Assembly: GCF_004745805.1 (NCBI RefSeq)
Contig: NZ_SRLQ01000012.1
Span: forward strand, 31,365 to 95,364
DNA: 64,000 nucleotides
From: Mycolicibacterium sp. CH28
GTDB taxonomy: Bacteria > Actinomycetota > Actinomycetes > Mycobacteriales > Mycobacteriaceae
Direction: 5' to 3'
Of this stretch, positions 45,761-53,621 are shown piece by piece. Position numbers and translations under genes: made by a program. Position 1 is the first letter of the stretch; each line of letters opens with the position of its first letter. The notes beneath the pieces were generated by a model that did no database searches, was not told where the DNA came from, and saw only the letters and a program-made list of their open reading frames with translations.

Positions 45761-46531
45761 TTATCCGGCCGGGGCCGGGGCGGGCGCTTGGGCCGGTGCC
45801 TCAGCGGGCGCCTGGCCGGCGGGCGGCACGGCACCTGGCGGAGGCGCGTCGGCGAGGATGAACGGCACCGGCGCCGAGCGCAGGTTGCCCAACTGGACGA
45901 CCAGGTTGTAGGTTCCCGGGCCGATCGGCTGGCGGGGCAGCGGGCACTGCGGCGCGGAGCCCATGCCGGTCCAGGTCACCTCGGTGGTCACCTGCTCACC
46001 CGGGTTGAAGGTCTTCACCAGCGTCTCGTTGGACGGCGCGCAGTCGAGGTTGGACCACAGTCGCTTGTTGTCCAGCGAATAGACATAGGCGGCCAATACC
46101 GCCGCACCGACGTCGCGCTTGCAGGCGACCAGGCCGATGTTGGTGACGACCATGGTGAACTTGGGCTGGTCACCGATGGCGTACTGCGGCGCATTCGTGA
46201 TGCCTTTGACCGCCAAGTTCGAATCCGGGCAGTCGTCGCCCTCTTTGAGTACCGGCGGGGGGACGACAGCCTCGGTCGGCGTAGGCGTAGCCGCGGGCGG
46301 AGCGGACGCCGCGGGCGGAGCGACGACCGGCTCACGGTTCTCCGGTTGTGGGTTCTGCGGCTGCGCGGCGGTGGTCTTGACGCTGCTCTTGGTGTCCGAG
46401 CCACCACTGAAAACGATGAAGGCCACTCCGACCACGATGGCCAGCACGACCGCCGCGATACCTATCGCGAGTCCACGGCGTCGCCAGTAGATTTGCGAGG
46501 GTAGCGGTCCACGCGGTTCGAGATCCAGCAC
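45761..46531 (-). CDS. Single-pass membrane protein with proline/alanine-rich linkers (Rv3587c-like)
   Basis: 256 residues. A short cytoplasmic N-terminus (RGPLPSQIYWRRR), one helix (LAIGIAAVVLAIVVGVAFIVF), a low-complexity P/A/T linker (60-95), then an exported beta-sandwich-like domain with four cysteines (DDCPDSNL, LVACKRD, LDCAPSN, PQCPLPR) that could form two disulfides, and a P/A tail. The function is unknown. Convergent with disA. Confidence 0.85.
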   Translation of the reverse strand: MLDLEPRGPLPSQIYWRRRGLAIGIAAVVLAIVVGVAFIVFSGGSDTKSSVKTTAAQPQNPQPENREPVVAPPAASAPPAATPTPTEAVVPPPVLKEGDDCPDSNLAVKGITNAPQYAIGDQPKFTMVVTNIGLVACKRDVGAAVLAAYVYSLDNKRLWSNLDCAPSNETLVKTFNPGEQVTTEVTWTGMGSAPQCPLPRQPIGPGTYNLVVQLGNLRSAPVPFILADAPPPGAVPPAGQAPAEAPAQAPAPAPAG

Positions 46532-46611
46532 GTTTCAACGGTAAGGCCAGCTCACCACTAGTTGTCCGACCTAGCTCGGCGTGTCGTCTTGTTCGCTGGC
46601 CGAAAAGGTGA

Positions 46612-47238
46612 TTACTCGCCGATATCGCCGAGATGTTCGCGCAAAGCGACCTTGCCGTCGGCGAGGTGATAGGTCAGCCCGACGATAGCCAGGCTGCCGG
46701 ACGCCACGCGCTCGGCGATAGCGGTCGATCTGGCCAGCAGTTGAGTTCCTGTCTCGATCACGTGACGTGCTTCGAACTCGTCGACGCGGGTCAGGCCTTC
46801 CCGGCGTCCCACCAGGATCGAGGGGGTGACCCGTTCGACGACGTCACGGACGTAGCCGCCCGGCAGCACGCCGTCTTCGAGTGCGGACAACGTCGCCTTC
46901 ACCGCACCACAACTGTCGTGGCCGAGCACCGCGATCAGCGGCACGTTAAGGATGCTGACCGCGTACTCGACCGAGCCGAGCACGGCGGAGTCGATGACAT
47001 GGCCCGCGGTGCGCACCACGAACATGTCGCCCAGACCCTGGTCGAAGATGATCTCGGCAGCCACCCGGCTGTCGGCGCACCCGAACACGACGGCGGTCGG
47101 CCGCTGCTCCTCGGCGAGGCTGGCCCGGTACTCGATGCTCTGGCTGGGATGCTCGGGACGGCCGGCTACGAATCGCTCGTTACCCTCTTTGAGTGCCTTC
47201 CAAGCTGATACGGGGCTGGTGTTCGGCATGGTCCCCAT
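46612..47238 (-). CDS. canB: Beta-class carbonic anhydrase (CanB, Rv3588c-like)
   Basis: 208 residues from ATG 47238, with GAGAGGG five bases upstream; ATG 47229 (MPNTSPVS) is the alternative and equals the annotated M. tuberculosis start. The zinc ligands are in FGCADSRVA (Cys, with the Asp-Arg dyad) and LGHDSCGAV (His and Cys). Catalyses CO2 hydration. The open frame runs on to 47496 but would lie over mutY. It is divergent from mutY with only about 28 bases between starts. Confidence 0.93.
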   Translation of the reverse strand: MGTMPNTSPVSAWKALKEGNERFVAGRPEHPSQSIEYRASLAEEQRPTAVVFGCADSRVAAEIIFDQGLGDMFVVRTAGHVIDSAVLGSVEYAVSILNVPLIAVLGHDSCGAVKATLSALEDGVLPGGYVRDVVERVTPSILVGRREGLTRVDEFEARHVIETGTQLLARSTAIAERVASGSLAIVGLTYHLADGKVALREHLGDIGE

Positions 47239-47266
47239 TGTGCCCTCTCGTTCGACCCGCCATGCG

Positions 47267-48154
47267 ATGAAGATTGCCTCCAACGAGCTCGTGCGGTGGT
47301 ACGACGATGCCCGCCGAGACCTGCCGTGGCGCGCCCCGCACGTGACGGCATGGCAAATCCTAGTCAGCGAATTCATGTTGCAGCAGACCCCGGTAGCCCG
47401 GGTGACACCGATCTGGCTGGACTGGGTGGACCGGTGGCCGACCCCATCGGCCACCGCGGCGGCCAGCGCGGCCGATGTGCTTCGAGCCTGGGGCAAGCTG
47501 GGCTATCCGCGCCGGGCCAAGCGACTGCACGAGTGCGCCACCGTAATCGCCACCGAGCACGACGACGTGGTGCCCGCCGACGTCGACGCGCTGCTGACCC
47601 TCCCAGGCGTCGGCACGTACACGGCTCGTGCGGTTGCTTGCTTCGCCTATCAGCAGAGCGTGCCGGTCGTTGACACCAATGTGCGCCGGGTGGTGGCCCG
47701 CGCGGTGCACGGTCAGGCCGACGCCGGCAACCCGTCGACGGTGCGCGACCTCGCTGATGTCGCGGCCCTGCTCCCCGATGACGAAACGGCGCCGGTCTTC
47801 AGTGCCGCGCTGATGGAACTCGGCGCAACGGTGTGCACGGCGCGGTCGCCGAAATGCGCGATATGCCCATTGAGCGCGTGCGCCTGGCGGACTGCGGGGT
47901 TTCCCCCGGCGACCACCGCACCGCGGCCGGCCCAGCGGTATGCGGGCACCGATCGGCAGGTGCGCGGCCGGCTGCTCGACGTGCTTCGGAGCAGTCAGAC
48001 GCCGGTGCTGCGCGAACAACTGGACGTGGTGTGGCTGACCGACCCCGGGCAGCGGGACCGGGCGCTGGACTCACTGTTGGTCGACGGGCTGGTGGAGCAG
48101 ACAGCAGACGGCCGATTCGCGCTGGCGGGTGAAGGCGGCGAGGCGGGGCGGTAG
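47267..48154 (+). CDS. mutY: MutY, A/G-specific adenine glycosylase
   Basis: 295 residues from ATG 47267 (MKIASNELVRWYDDARR); ATG 47228 would add 13 residues. Catalytic Glu35 (SEFMLQQTPVARV), the helix-hairpin-helix LPGVGTYTA, Asp136 (VPVVDTNVRR) and the iron-sulfur loop C-x6-C-x2-C-x4-C (CTARSPKCAICPLSAC) are present. It removes adenine paired with 8-oxoguanine. The C-terminal recognition domain is short. Confidence 0.93.
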   Translation: MKIASNELVRWYDDARRDLPWRAPHVTAWQILVSEFMLQQTPVARVTPIWLDWVDRWPTPSATAAASAADVLRAWGKLGYPRRAKRLHECATVIATEHDDVVPADVDALLTLPGVGTYTARAVACFAYQQSVPVVDTNVRRVVARAVHGQADAGNPSTVRDLADVAALLPDDETAPVFSAALMELGATVCTARSPKCAICPLSACAWRTAGFPPATTAPRPAQRYAGTDRQVRGRLLDVLRSSQTPVLREQLDVVWLTDPGQRDRALDSLLVDGLVEQTADGRFALAGEGGEAGR

Positions 48155-48162
48155 GCCCGGCT

Positions 48163-49122
48163 TCAGGAGGCTTGGGCGAACCTGCGCCGGTAGTCCGATG
48201 GCGTGACGCCGACGATCCGGCGGAAGTGATGGCGCAGCAGAGTGGCGGTGCCGAAACCGGCCCGCGCGGCGATGTGGTCGACGTCGAGATCGGTTTCCTC
48301 CAGCATCCGCCGCGCATGGAGCACTCGCTGATCGGTCACCCACTGCATGGGCGTGGTGCCGGCTTCGTCGACGAAACGCCGCGCGAAAGTGCGCGCCGAC
48401 ATGTTGGCGCGCCGGGCCAGGCTCGCGACGGTGTGCGGCTTGTCCAGATTCGACAGTATCCAATCTAGTTGCGGTGCAAACCCTTCCGAGCAGCGCGGCG
48501 GAATGGGTTGATCGATGTACTGACGTTGGCCACCGTCGCGCTGCGGTGGCACCACCATCCGGCGAGCAATGATGTTGGTCACCGCGCTGCCGAGTTCGCG
48601 GCGGACCAAATGCAGGCTCGCGTCGATACCCGCGGCGGTGCCGGCGCTGGTGACCAGGTCGCCGTCGTCGACGTAGAGCACGTTGCGATCGACCATCGCG
48701 GTGGGATACCGGCGGGCGAGTTCATCAGCGTGCATCCAATGCGTGGTACATCGGCGCCCGTCGAGCAGACCCGCCTCGCCGGCGACGAACGCTCCCGAAC
48801 ACACCGTCAGGATCGTCGACCCCGCCGCGTGGGCAGCCCGCAGGGCGTCCAGCGCCTCGGGCGGGTAGGACTCGACCGGCCCGGCGACCGCCGACACCGC
48901 CACCACGTCGGCGCCGATCAAGCCGTCGAGCCCGTGATCGGGCACGATCTGGGCTCCCACGCTGGCCCGCAGCGGGACACCCGCCTCGGGACCGCAGACC
49001 TTGAAGTCGAAATTGGGCACGCCGTCGTCGCTGCGGTCGATGCCGAACACTTCGCAGACGACCCCGAACTCGAACACCGCCACGTCGTTGAGAACCAGTG
49101 CGGAGACAGTCTTGAGGGGCAT
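48163..49122 (-). CDS. GlxA-type AraC-family regulator with DJ-1/PfpI domain
   Basis: 319 residues. Residues 1-170 form a DJ-1/PfpI-like domain with the cysteine elbow ILTVCSGAFVAGEAGLL; the C-terminus is an AraC double helix-turn-helix (VASLARRANMSARTFARRF, then HIAARAGFGTATLLRHHF). Such proteins usually activate amine or amino acid catabolic genes after binding a small ligand. ATG 49122 follows TAAAAT by six bases (leaderless). Two ATTGCTGCCA copies upstream (49147, 49185) may be its sites. Confidence 0.9.
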   Translation of the reverse strand: MPLKTVSALVLNDVAVFEFGVVCEVFGIDRSDDGVPNFDFKVCGPEAGVPLRASVGAQIVPDHGLDGLIGADVVAVSAVAGPVESYPPEALDALRAAHAAGSTILTVCSGAFVAGEAGLLDGRRCTTHWMHADELARRYPTAMVDRNVLYVDDGDLVTSAGTAAGIDASLHLVRRELGSAVTNIIARRMVVPPQRDGGQRQYIDQPIPPRCSEGFAPQLDWILSNLDKPHTVASLARRANMSARTFARRFVDEAGTTPMQWVTDQRVLHARRMLEETDLDVDHIAARAGFGTATLLRHHFRRIVGVTPSDYRRRFAQAS

Positions 49123-49134
49123 GGCAGAATTTTA
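49123..49134 (-). promoter_or_regulatory. Leaderless -10 of the GlxA-type regulator
   Basis: Minus strand TAAAAT (49134-49129), six bases, ATG 49122. One of the best TANNNT matches in the window. Confidence 0.5.
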
Positions 49135-49146
49135 TCCTAAGCGGTC

Positions 49147-49194
49147 ATTGCTGCCACTGTTGGCGGGATGTGCATTGACAAAAAATTGCTGCCA
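49147..49194. repeat. Direct repeat ATTGCTGCCA in the GlxA-regulator intergenic region
   Basis: Identical 10-base copies at 49147-49156 and 49185-49194, 38 bases apart in the same orientation, between the regulator and the small membrane-protein gene; the second copy ends on the A of its ATG. AraC-family proteins commonly bind direct repeats. Confidence 0.4.
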
Positions 49195-49403
49195 TGACTG
49201 CGCTCCTCACCTGCCTGGTGTTAACGATCCTCCTGCTCGCGGCATTCCGGGTCAGAGCGCCAATGGCGGGCCGTCCCTTCGCCGACGAGGCTGACAGCGA
49301 TGCCGACGAACGCCGCATCAACCATGATCTCGACGCGATTCGCACCCGATTCGAGGAGCATCCGGCGTGGCCGTCACCCGGCGTCCTCGGGGAGCGTCGC
49401 TAG
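49194..49403 (+). CDS. Small membrane protein of unknown function
   Basis: 69 residues: one N-terminal helix (LTCLVLTILLLAAFRV), then a charged, acidic tail with DEADSDADERRINHDLDAIRTRFEEHP, which is likely helical. It opens at ATG 49194 in the gap between two minus-strand genes and overlaps the 3' end of the hydrolase by 30 bases. The membrane helix followed by an amphipathic tail argues for a real gene, but no family is recognised and no clear ribosome-binding site is seen. Confidence 0.5.
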   Translation: MTALLTCLVLTILLLAAFRVRAPMAGRPFADEADSDADERRINHDLDAIRTRFEEHPAWPSPGVLGERR

Positions 49404-50207
49404 GAACGACTCAACAGCGTCCCGGTAGGCCTGCGGGGCGTCGTCGTGAACGAGATGGCCGGCGCCGTCGACACGGACATAGCCCGCTCGCGACCCGGCC
49501 ATCTCCCACATCCGGCGCATCTGCCCGGCCGGTGTCACCGAATCGCCCGCCTCCACCAGCAACACCGGCGCCCGCCCCGATTCCCACTGCCGCCAGTAGT
49601 CGCGGGTACCCCACTCCGCGGCGATCTCGATCCACCGGGTGGGCGGGCCGTGCAGGCGCCAGCCCGACGCGGTCCGGTCGAATGCCTCCAGGAAATAGCG
49701 GCCGGCGACCGGACCGAATTCGTCGAAAACCTGCTCCGCGGAGGTGAACTCGGCCGGAAGGGCATGCAACCACGGCTCCCAGGCGCCGATGGTCCGGCCG
49801 ACAAAGTCCGGTGCCATGTCCTCCACGACGAGCGCGCTGACCAGATCGGGGCGCTCGGCGGCCAAACACCAGGAGTGCAGGCCTCCCATCGAGTGCCCGA
49901 CGAGCACCGCGGGCCGCCCGAGTTCGGCGACGGCATCGGCGAGGTCGGCGACAAACCGCTCGGTGCTGATCGACCCCGAATCGTCGATGTCACTGCCGCG
50001 GTGCCACGGCGCGTCGTAGGTGTAGACCGCCCCGAACCTGGACAGCCACGGTGTCTGACGCGACCAGGTACTGCCGCGGCCCATCAGGCCGTGCACCAGC
50101 ACCAACGGCCGGCCGGTGCCGCCCCGATGCGTCAGCAGATCGGATCCCACCGCTTCATCTTGCGCGGCCAGCCACCGCCTCCGGCGGGCGCGGTAGCCTT
50201 GCGCCAT
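49374..50207 (-). CDS. Alpha/beta hydrolase (Rv3591c-like)
   Basis: 277 residues from ATG 50207. LVLVHGLMGRGSTW is the oxyanion strand, the nucleophile Ser is in LVGHSMGGLHSW, the acid in LLVEAGDSVTP and the His in DGAGHLVHDD. Substrate unknown. ATG 50207 shares two bases with the ATG of mhuD on the other strand and has neither a -10 nor a ribosome-binding site, so GTG 50150, just before the conserved domain, is a serious alternative. Confidence 0.82.
   Translation of the reverse strand: MAQGYRARRRRWLAAQDEAVGSDLLTHRGGTGRPLVLVHGLMGRGSTWSRQTPWLSRFGAVYTYDAPWHRGSDIDDSGSISTERFVADLADAVAELGRPAVLVGHSMGGLHSWCLAAERPDLVSALVVEDMAPDFVGRTIGAWEPWLHALPAEFTSAEQVFDEFGPVAGRYFLEAFDRTASGWRLHGPPTRWIEIAAEWGTRDYWRQWESGRAPVLLVEAGDSVTPAGQMRRMWEMAGSRAGYVRVDGAGHLVHDDAPQAYRDAVESFLATLPEDAG
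50194..50205 (+). promoter_or_regulatory. Leaderless -10 of mhuD
   Basis: TAGCCT (50194-50199), six bases, ATG 50206. It lies inside the first codons of the divergent hydrolase if that gene starts at 50207. Confidence 0.5.
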
Positions 50208-50523
50208 GTCCGTGGTGAAGATCAACGCAATCGAGGTCCCGCCGGGTGCCGGCCCCGAACTGGAAAAGCGGTTCGCCAACCGTGCCCACGCCGTCGACAA
50301 TCAGCCGGGCTTCCTCGGGTTCCAATTGCTGCGGCCCGTCAAGGGCGAGGACCGCTACTTCGTGGTCACCAAGTGGGAATCCGAAGAGGCCTTCCAGGCT
50401 TGGGCCACCGGCCCAGCCATCCATGCGCATGCCGGCGAGCGCGCCAACCCGGTGTCCACAGGTGCCCACCTTCTCGAGTTCGAGGTTGTGTTAGACGTTG
50501 CCGGGACCGGCACCGAGGCGTAG
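50206..50523 (+). CDS. mhuD: MhuD, heme-degrading (mycobilin-producing) monooxygenase
   Basis: 105 residues, ABM ferredoxin-like fold. Asn7 (VVKINAIEV), Trp66 (FQAWATG) and His75 (HAHAGER) match the residues that hold and ruffle heme in the M. tuberculosis enzyme. It frees iron from host or scavenged heme and forms mycobilin without releasing CO. No iron-regulator (IdeR) box was seen upstream. Its end overlaps lpqF. Confidence 0.95.
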   Translation: MSVVKINAIEVPPGAGPELEKRFANRAHAVDNQPGFLGFQLLRPVKGEDRYFVVTKWESEEAFQAWATGPAIHAHAGERANPVSTGAHLLEFEVVLDVAGTGTEA

Positions 50524-51865
50524 CGCGCGCCGGGCGAGCCGCAGCGTGGTGGCCCTGGCCACCGCCATCGCATCCGCGGCAGCCCTGGCGACCGGCTGCG
50601 CACCGGCCCCCGCGCCACCGGCCAACGCCGGCGCGGGTGTACGCATCGACATCAACACCCCGCAGGGAGTGCGGGCCAAGCAGGTCATGGACATGCTGAA
50701 CTCCGACTGGCCGATCGGCCAGGTCAGCGTGAAAACCCTGGCCACAGCCGACATGGTGGATCCGATCGCCACCAGCATGGACTCGCTGTGGTGGGACCGC
50801 CCCTACACGCTGGCCGGGGTGGACATCGGCGCCAACGTCGCCACCCTGCACCTCCTTTCGTCCTACGGCGCACGTCAAGACATCGAACTGCGCACCGGCA
50901 ACGACACTTTCGTCCGCCGCTTCGAGGTGACGACGGAGAAACCGGTGATCAATTCCTGGCACGACGTCGACGAGGCACTGAGCCGGACCGGCGCGCGCTA
51001 TTCGTGGCAGGTGTCCAAGGTCAACGGCGGACGCTGCGAGAAGGTCGCGGGCACCAACACTTCTCAGTCCCTCCCCCTCGCTTCGATTTTCAAGACATAT
51101 GTGCTGTTCGCGGTGGAAACCGCCGTGACGGCTGGCACCCTGAATTGGGACGACAAACTGACGATCACCGCCGAGACGAAGAAACTCGGATCGTCGGGGT
51201 TCGACAAACTCCCGCCCGGTTCCGAGATCACCGTGCGTCAGGCGGCCGGCAAGATGATCTCCACCAGCGACAACATGGCCACCGACCTGCTGATCGGCCG
51301 CCTTGGCACGCACGCCATCGAAGAGGCCCTGGTCAATGCCGGACACCACGACCCGGCGAGCATGACGCCCTTCCCCACCATGCGCGAGATCTTCTCGATC
51401 GGCTGGGGAAATCCGGACATGCGCGAACAGTGGAAGACGGCGAGTCCCGCGCAACGCGCAGTGCTGTTGCGGCAGGCCGACTCTCACCCATACGACCCGG
51501 ACCCGCAACGGACGCACGCCCCTGGCTCGGCATACGGTGCCGAGTGGTACGGCAGCGCCGACGACATCTGCCGGGTGCACGCCGCTCTGCAACGCAATGC
51601 CGTCGGTCGGGCGGCACCGGTCAAGGACATCATGTCCGAGATCTCGGGTATCGACCTCGACCGCACCGAGTGGCCCTATATCGGCGCCAAGGCCGGAAAC
51701 CTGCCCGGGGACTTTAGCTTCAGCTGGTACGCCGTCGACCGCACCGGCCAGGCCTGGGTAGCCAGTTTCCAATTCAACTGGACGCGCTACCACAGCCCGA
51801 ACGCCGGCGGCTGGCTGATGACGATCATCAAGCAGGTCTTCGGCCTGCTGCCCCACTATCGCTGA
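50498..51865 (+). CDS. lpqF: LpqF-type lipoprotein with beta-lactamase/transpeptidase-like fold
   Basis: 455 residues. From TTG 50498 the N-terminus RRSARRASRS plus a hydrophobic run ends in lipobox ALATGC (Cys34). The serine beta-lactamase-like domain shows Ser196-x-x-Lys199 (LASIFKTY), Ser257-Asp258-Asn259 (ISTSDNM) and a KAG in place of KTG (IGAKAGNLPG). It may be a penicillin-recognising esterase or an inactive relative. It overlaps mhuD by 26 bases; GTG 50546 would lose the basic signal region. Confidence 0.88.
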   Translation: MPGPAPRRSARRASRSVVALATAIASAAALATGCAPAPAPPANAGAGVRIDINTPQGVRAKQVMDMLNSDWPIGQVSVKTLATADMVDPIATSMDSLWWDRPYTLAGVDIGANVATLHLLSSYGARQDIELRTGNDTFVRRFEVTTEKPVINSWHDVDEALSRTGARYSWQVSKVNGGRCEKVAGTNTSQSLPLASIFKTYVLFAVETAVTAGTLNWDDKLTITAETKKLGSSGFDKLPPGSEITVRQAAGKMISTSDNMATDLLIGRLGTHAIEEALVNAGHHDPASMTPFPTMREIFSIGWGNPDMREQWKTASPAQRAVLLRQADSHPYDPDPQRTHAPGSAYGAEWYGSADDICRVHAALQRNAVGRAAPVKDIMSEISGIDLDRTEWPYIGAKAGNLPGDFSFSWYAVDRTGQAWVASFQFNWTRYHSPNAGGWLMTIIKQVFGLLPHYR

Positions 51866-52413
51866 TCGAAGCCCGACCGCAACGTCCACACCGAACCGCG
51901 GAAGTGCAAGGTGGTGCGGCTGGCCGGCGCAATGTCGATGCGCCAGAACGATTTCGGCGAAGCATCCAGGACCGTCAGCAGGGCCGCGCGGATCACCGCG
52001 GGATGGGTGACCGCCACCGTGCGACCCGTAGTCGCACTGATATGAGCCAGCCAGTCACGCACCCGGGCCATCACCTCGACAATCGATTCGCCGCCGTGCG
52101 GGCAGCTGTCCGGCTCCGACAACCACCGGGCTAGCTCGTCCGGCGGCAGTTCGTCGGGGCGCCGGCCACGCCAACTGCCGCAGTCCAAATCGGCCAGCCG
52201 CTCGTCGACCAGAGCCGCCAGGCCGAGCGTGTCGGCTGTCTCGCGGGCCCGCACCTCCGGTGCGCTCAGCACGACGTCGGCGGTGCCGACGCCGACCGCG
52301 CCGAGCTGGCGGCGGCCCACCGCGTTCAGCGGCTCGTCGGCCGGAAATCGCCCGGCTGCCATGGCGTCGGTCATGGCGTGTGACACCAGGGTCAGCCGGA
52401 CGACTTCACTCAC
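51856..52413 (-). CDS. Histidine phosphatase-superfamily protein with altered RHG motif
   Basis: 185 residues from GTG 52413, overlapping the cbtA stop (GTGA). LTLVSHAMTDAMAAG stands where LxRHGxT is expected: His12 is kept but the catalytic Arg is Ser. The later motifs remain (VVLSAPEVRARETAD, CGSWRGRRPDE, VTHPAVIRAAL). It belongs to the phosphoglycerate mutase-like group that includes alpha-ribazole phosphatase CobC. As third gene of a cobalamin-riboswitch operon, a cobalamin-related role is inferred. Confidence 0.82.
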   Translation of the reverse strand: MSEVVRLTLVSHAMTDAMAAGRFPADEPLNAVGRRQLGAVGVGTADVVLSAPEVRARETADTLGLAALVDERLADLDCGSWRGRRPDELPPDELARWLSEPDSCPHGGESIVEVMARVRDWLAHISATTGRTVAVTHPAVIRAALLTVLDASPKSFWRIDIAPASRTTLHFRGSVWTLRSGFDQR

Positions 52414-53252
52414 GCGGAAACGCGCACCGAACTCTCGGGTGCTCCAAGCAGTTTGTTGGCTGCCGGCGCGAATCCCAGGCCGATGGTCGCCCACAAGATC
52501 AGCTGCGAAGTGATCGAGTAGAGGCGGAAGTAGTACAGATCATCGGCAGAAAACCCGGGGAAGACGATCTTGCCCGCAGCATCGTAGAGCGGTTGCGGTG
52601 TCTCGGTGGCATTGTCGCCGTACTGCGCGAGGTTGACGCTCAAGTGCCCCAGCGACGGCAGTAACAGCATGTCAGCGGCAATGATCACGACGAAAGCGCC
52701 GCCGGCCAACAACGTTGCCCCATAGGTACCGACCTTCACCTGGAGCTTCCCGGACAACCAGATAGCGAAGACCAGCGTCAGCACCGACACCACGACCATC
52801 GTCAGATACAGCCCGGTTCTAGCTCCGATGGTGTCGCCGTGGCCGATCGACGGTGGATTCGCCGGGTACTTCAGGAACGGCACGAAGTACAGCGCGAAGA
52901 ACATCGCCGCCGCCAACCTAATCGCCAGCGTCCCCGGCGAGAGGGTTGGAAAGCGGTTGTAGACAACGCAGTAAACCACCGCGAACAGCGCACCCATGGC
53001 GGCACCGAACGCGATCATGCCGACGCCGATACCGACGTTGCTCTGGATCGAGCGCGAGAAGATCTCCACGCCGTCGGCCATGGCGTGCCCGCCAGCGTGA
53101 TGCTCCAGGTATTCCTGTGCCTCGTCGCGGGCACCCTCGTAATCAATCGCCCGCGCAATGATCGGCTCGGCAAAAATCCGGGCGAATACGAACGCCAGGA
53201 TCCCACCGAGACCGCCCCAAAGAGCGCCGCGCAAAATTATTCTTTTTTCCAT
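52410..53252 (-). CDS. cbtA: CbtA, predicted cobalt transporter subunit
   Basis: 280 residues from ATG 53252 (MEKRIILRGALWGGLGGILAF). Five or more hydrophobic helices are visible, with a His-rich loop HHAGGHAMADG (about 51-61) and the conserved FFALYFVPFLKYPANPP. CbtA and CbtB are a cobalt uptake system predicted from B12-riboswitch regulation. It lies 13 bases after cbtB. Confidence 0.9.
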   Translation of the reverse strand: MEKRIILRGALWGGLGGILAFVFARIFAEPIIARAIDYEGARDEAQEYLEHHAGGHAMADGVEIFSRSIQSNVGIGVGMIAFGAAMGALFAVVYCVVYNRFPTLSPGTLAIRLAAAMFFALYFVPFLKYPANPPSIGHGDTIGARTGLYLTMVVVSVLTLVFAIWLSGKLQVKVGTYGATLLAGGAFVVIIAADMLLLPSLGHLSVNLAQYGDNATETPQPLYDAAGKIVFPGFSADDLYYFRLYSITSQLILWATIGLGFAPAANKLLGAPESSVRVSA

Positions 53253-53265
53253 GCCGGCGGCCCTG

Positions 53266-53475
53266 CTAGTGGCAGGGGAAGCCGAGGAAGTGCCGGGCGT
53301 CATGCACGAACTCATGCACGTGCGTGTCGCTGCCGAACACCGAAGTCGCGCCCTGATCGATACCGACGAAGTAATACACCAGCAGCGCCAAGAAGGCGGC
53401 GCCGGCGAGCCAAAGGGCAGCCTTCGCGGCCGACAGATCTACCGCGCGACTAACGCTGTGCGATGAGGTGGTCAT
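53266..53475 (-). CDS. cbtB: CbtB, small histidine-tailed cobalt transporter subunit
   Basis: 69 residues, one membrane helix (ALWLAGAAFLALLVYYFVGI) and a His-rich C-terminus (HVHEFVHDARHFLGFPCH) suited to binding metal. AGGAGA lies six bases before ATG 53475, two bases from a small CGGGA/TCCCG hairpin. It is the first gene under the cobalamin riboswitch. Confidence 0.92.
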   Translation of the reverse strand: MTTSSHSVSRAVDLSAAKAALWLAGAAFLALLVYYFVGIDQGATSVFGSDTHVHEFVHDARHFLGFPCH

Positions 53476-53510
53476 CTGGAATCTCCTCTCGGGATTACGC
53501 GTCCCGTTTG

Positions 53511-53600
53511 CGGACCTGACGAGTCTCGGGTCTGACTTTTGACAGTGGCGCGACCGTTCTGGAGTTTCACCAGATTCCTCGACTCGTCTCTTACATCGAC
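53511..53600 (-). ncRNA. Cobalamin (AdoCbl/B12) riboswitch upstream of cbtBA
   Basis: Reading the minus strand, the order of conserved blocks is GGTGAAACTCC (53571-53561), GCGCCACTGTC (53551-53541) and the B12 box AAGTCAGACCCGAGACTCGTC (53538-53518, longest string divided here only by position). GACGAGTC (53588-53581) and GACTCGTC (53524-53517) pair over eight bases to close the element. The hairpin at 53506-53490 next to the ribosome-binding site is the probable expression platform, so cobalamin should lower translation of cbtB-cbtA-phosphatase. Confidence 0.87.
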
Positions 53601-53621
53601 GATGCTATACCCGCGCAGGGT

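Noticed and set aside
47239..47496. N-terminal extension of the canB frame
   Set aside because: It overlaps the conserved catalytic region of mutY; the carbonic anhydrase family begins at the ATGs near 47229-47238.
51000..51865. LpqF as an active beta-lactamase resistance gene
   Set aside because: SxxK and SDN are present but the third box reads KAG and the gene is a conserved housekeeping lipoprotein of mycobacteria; resistance cannot be claimed from sequence.
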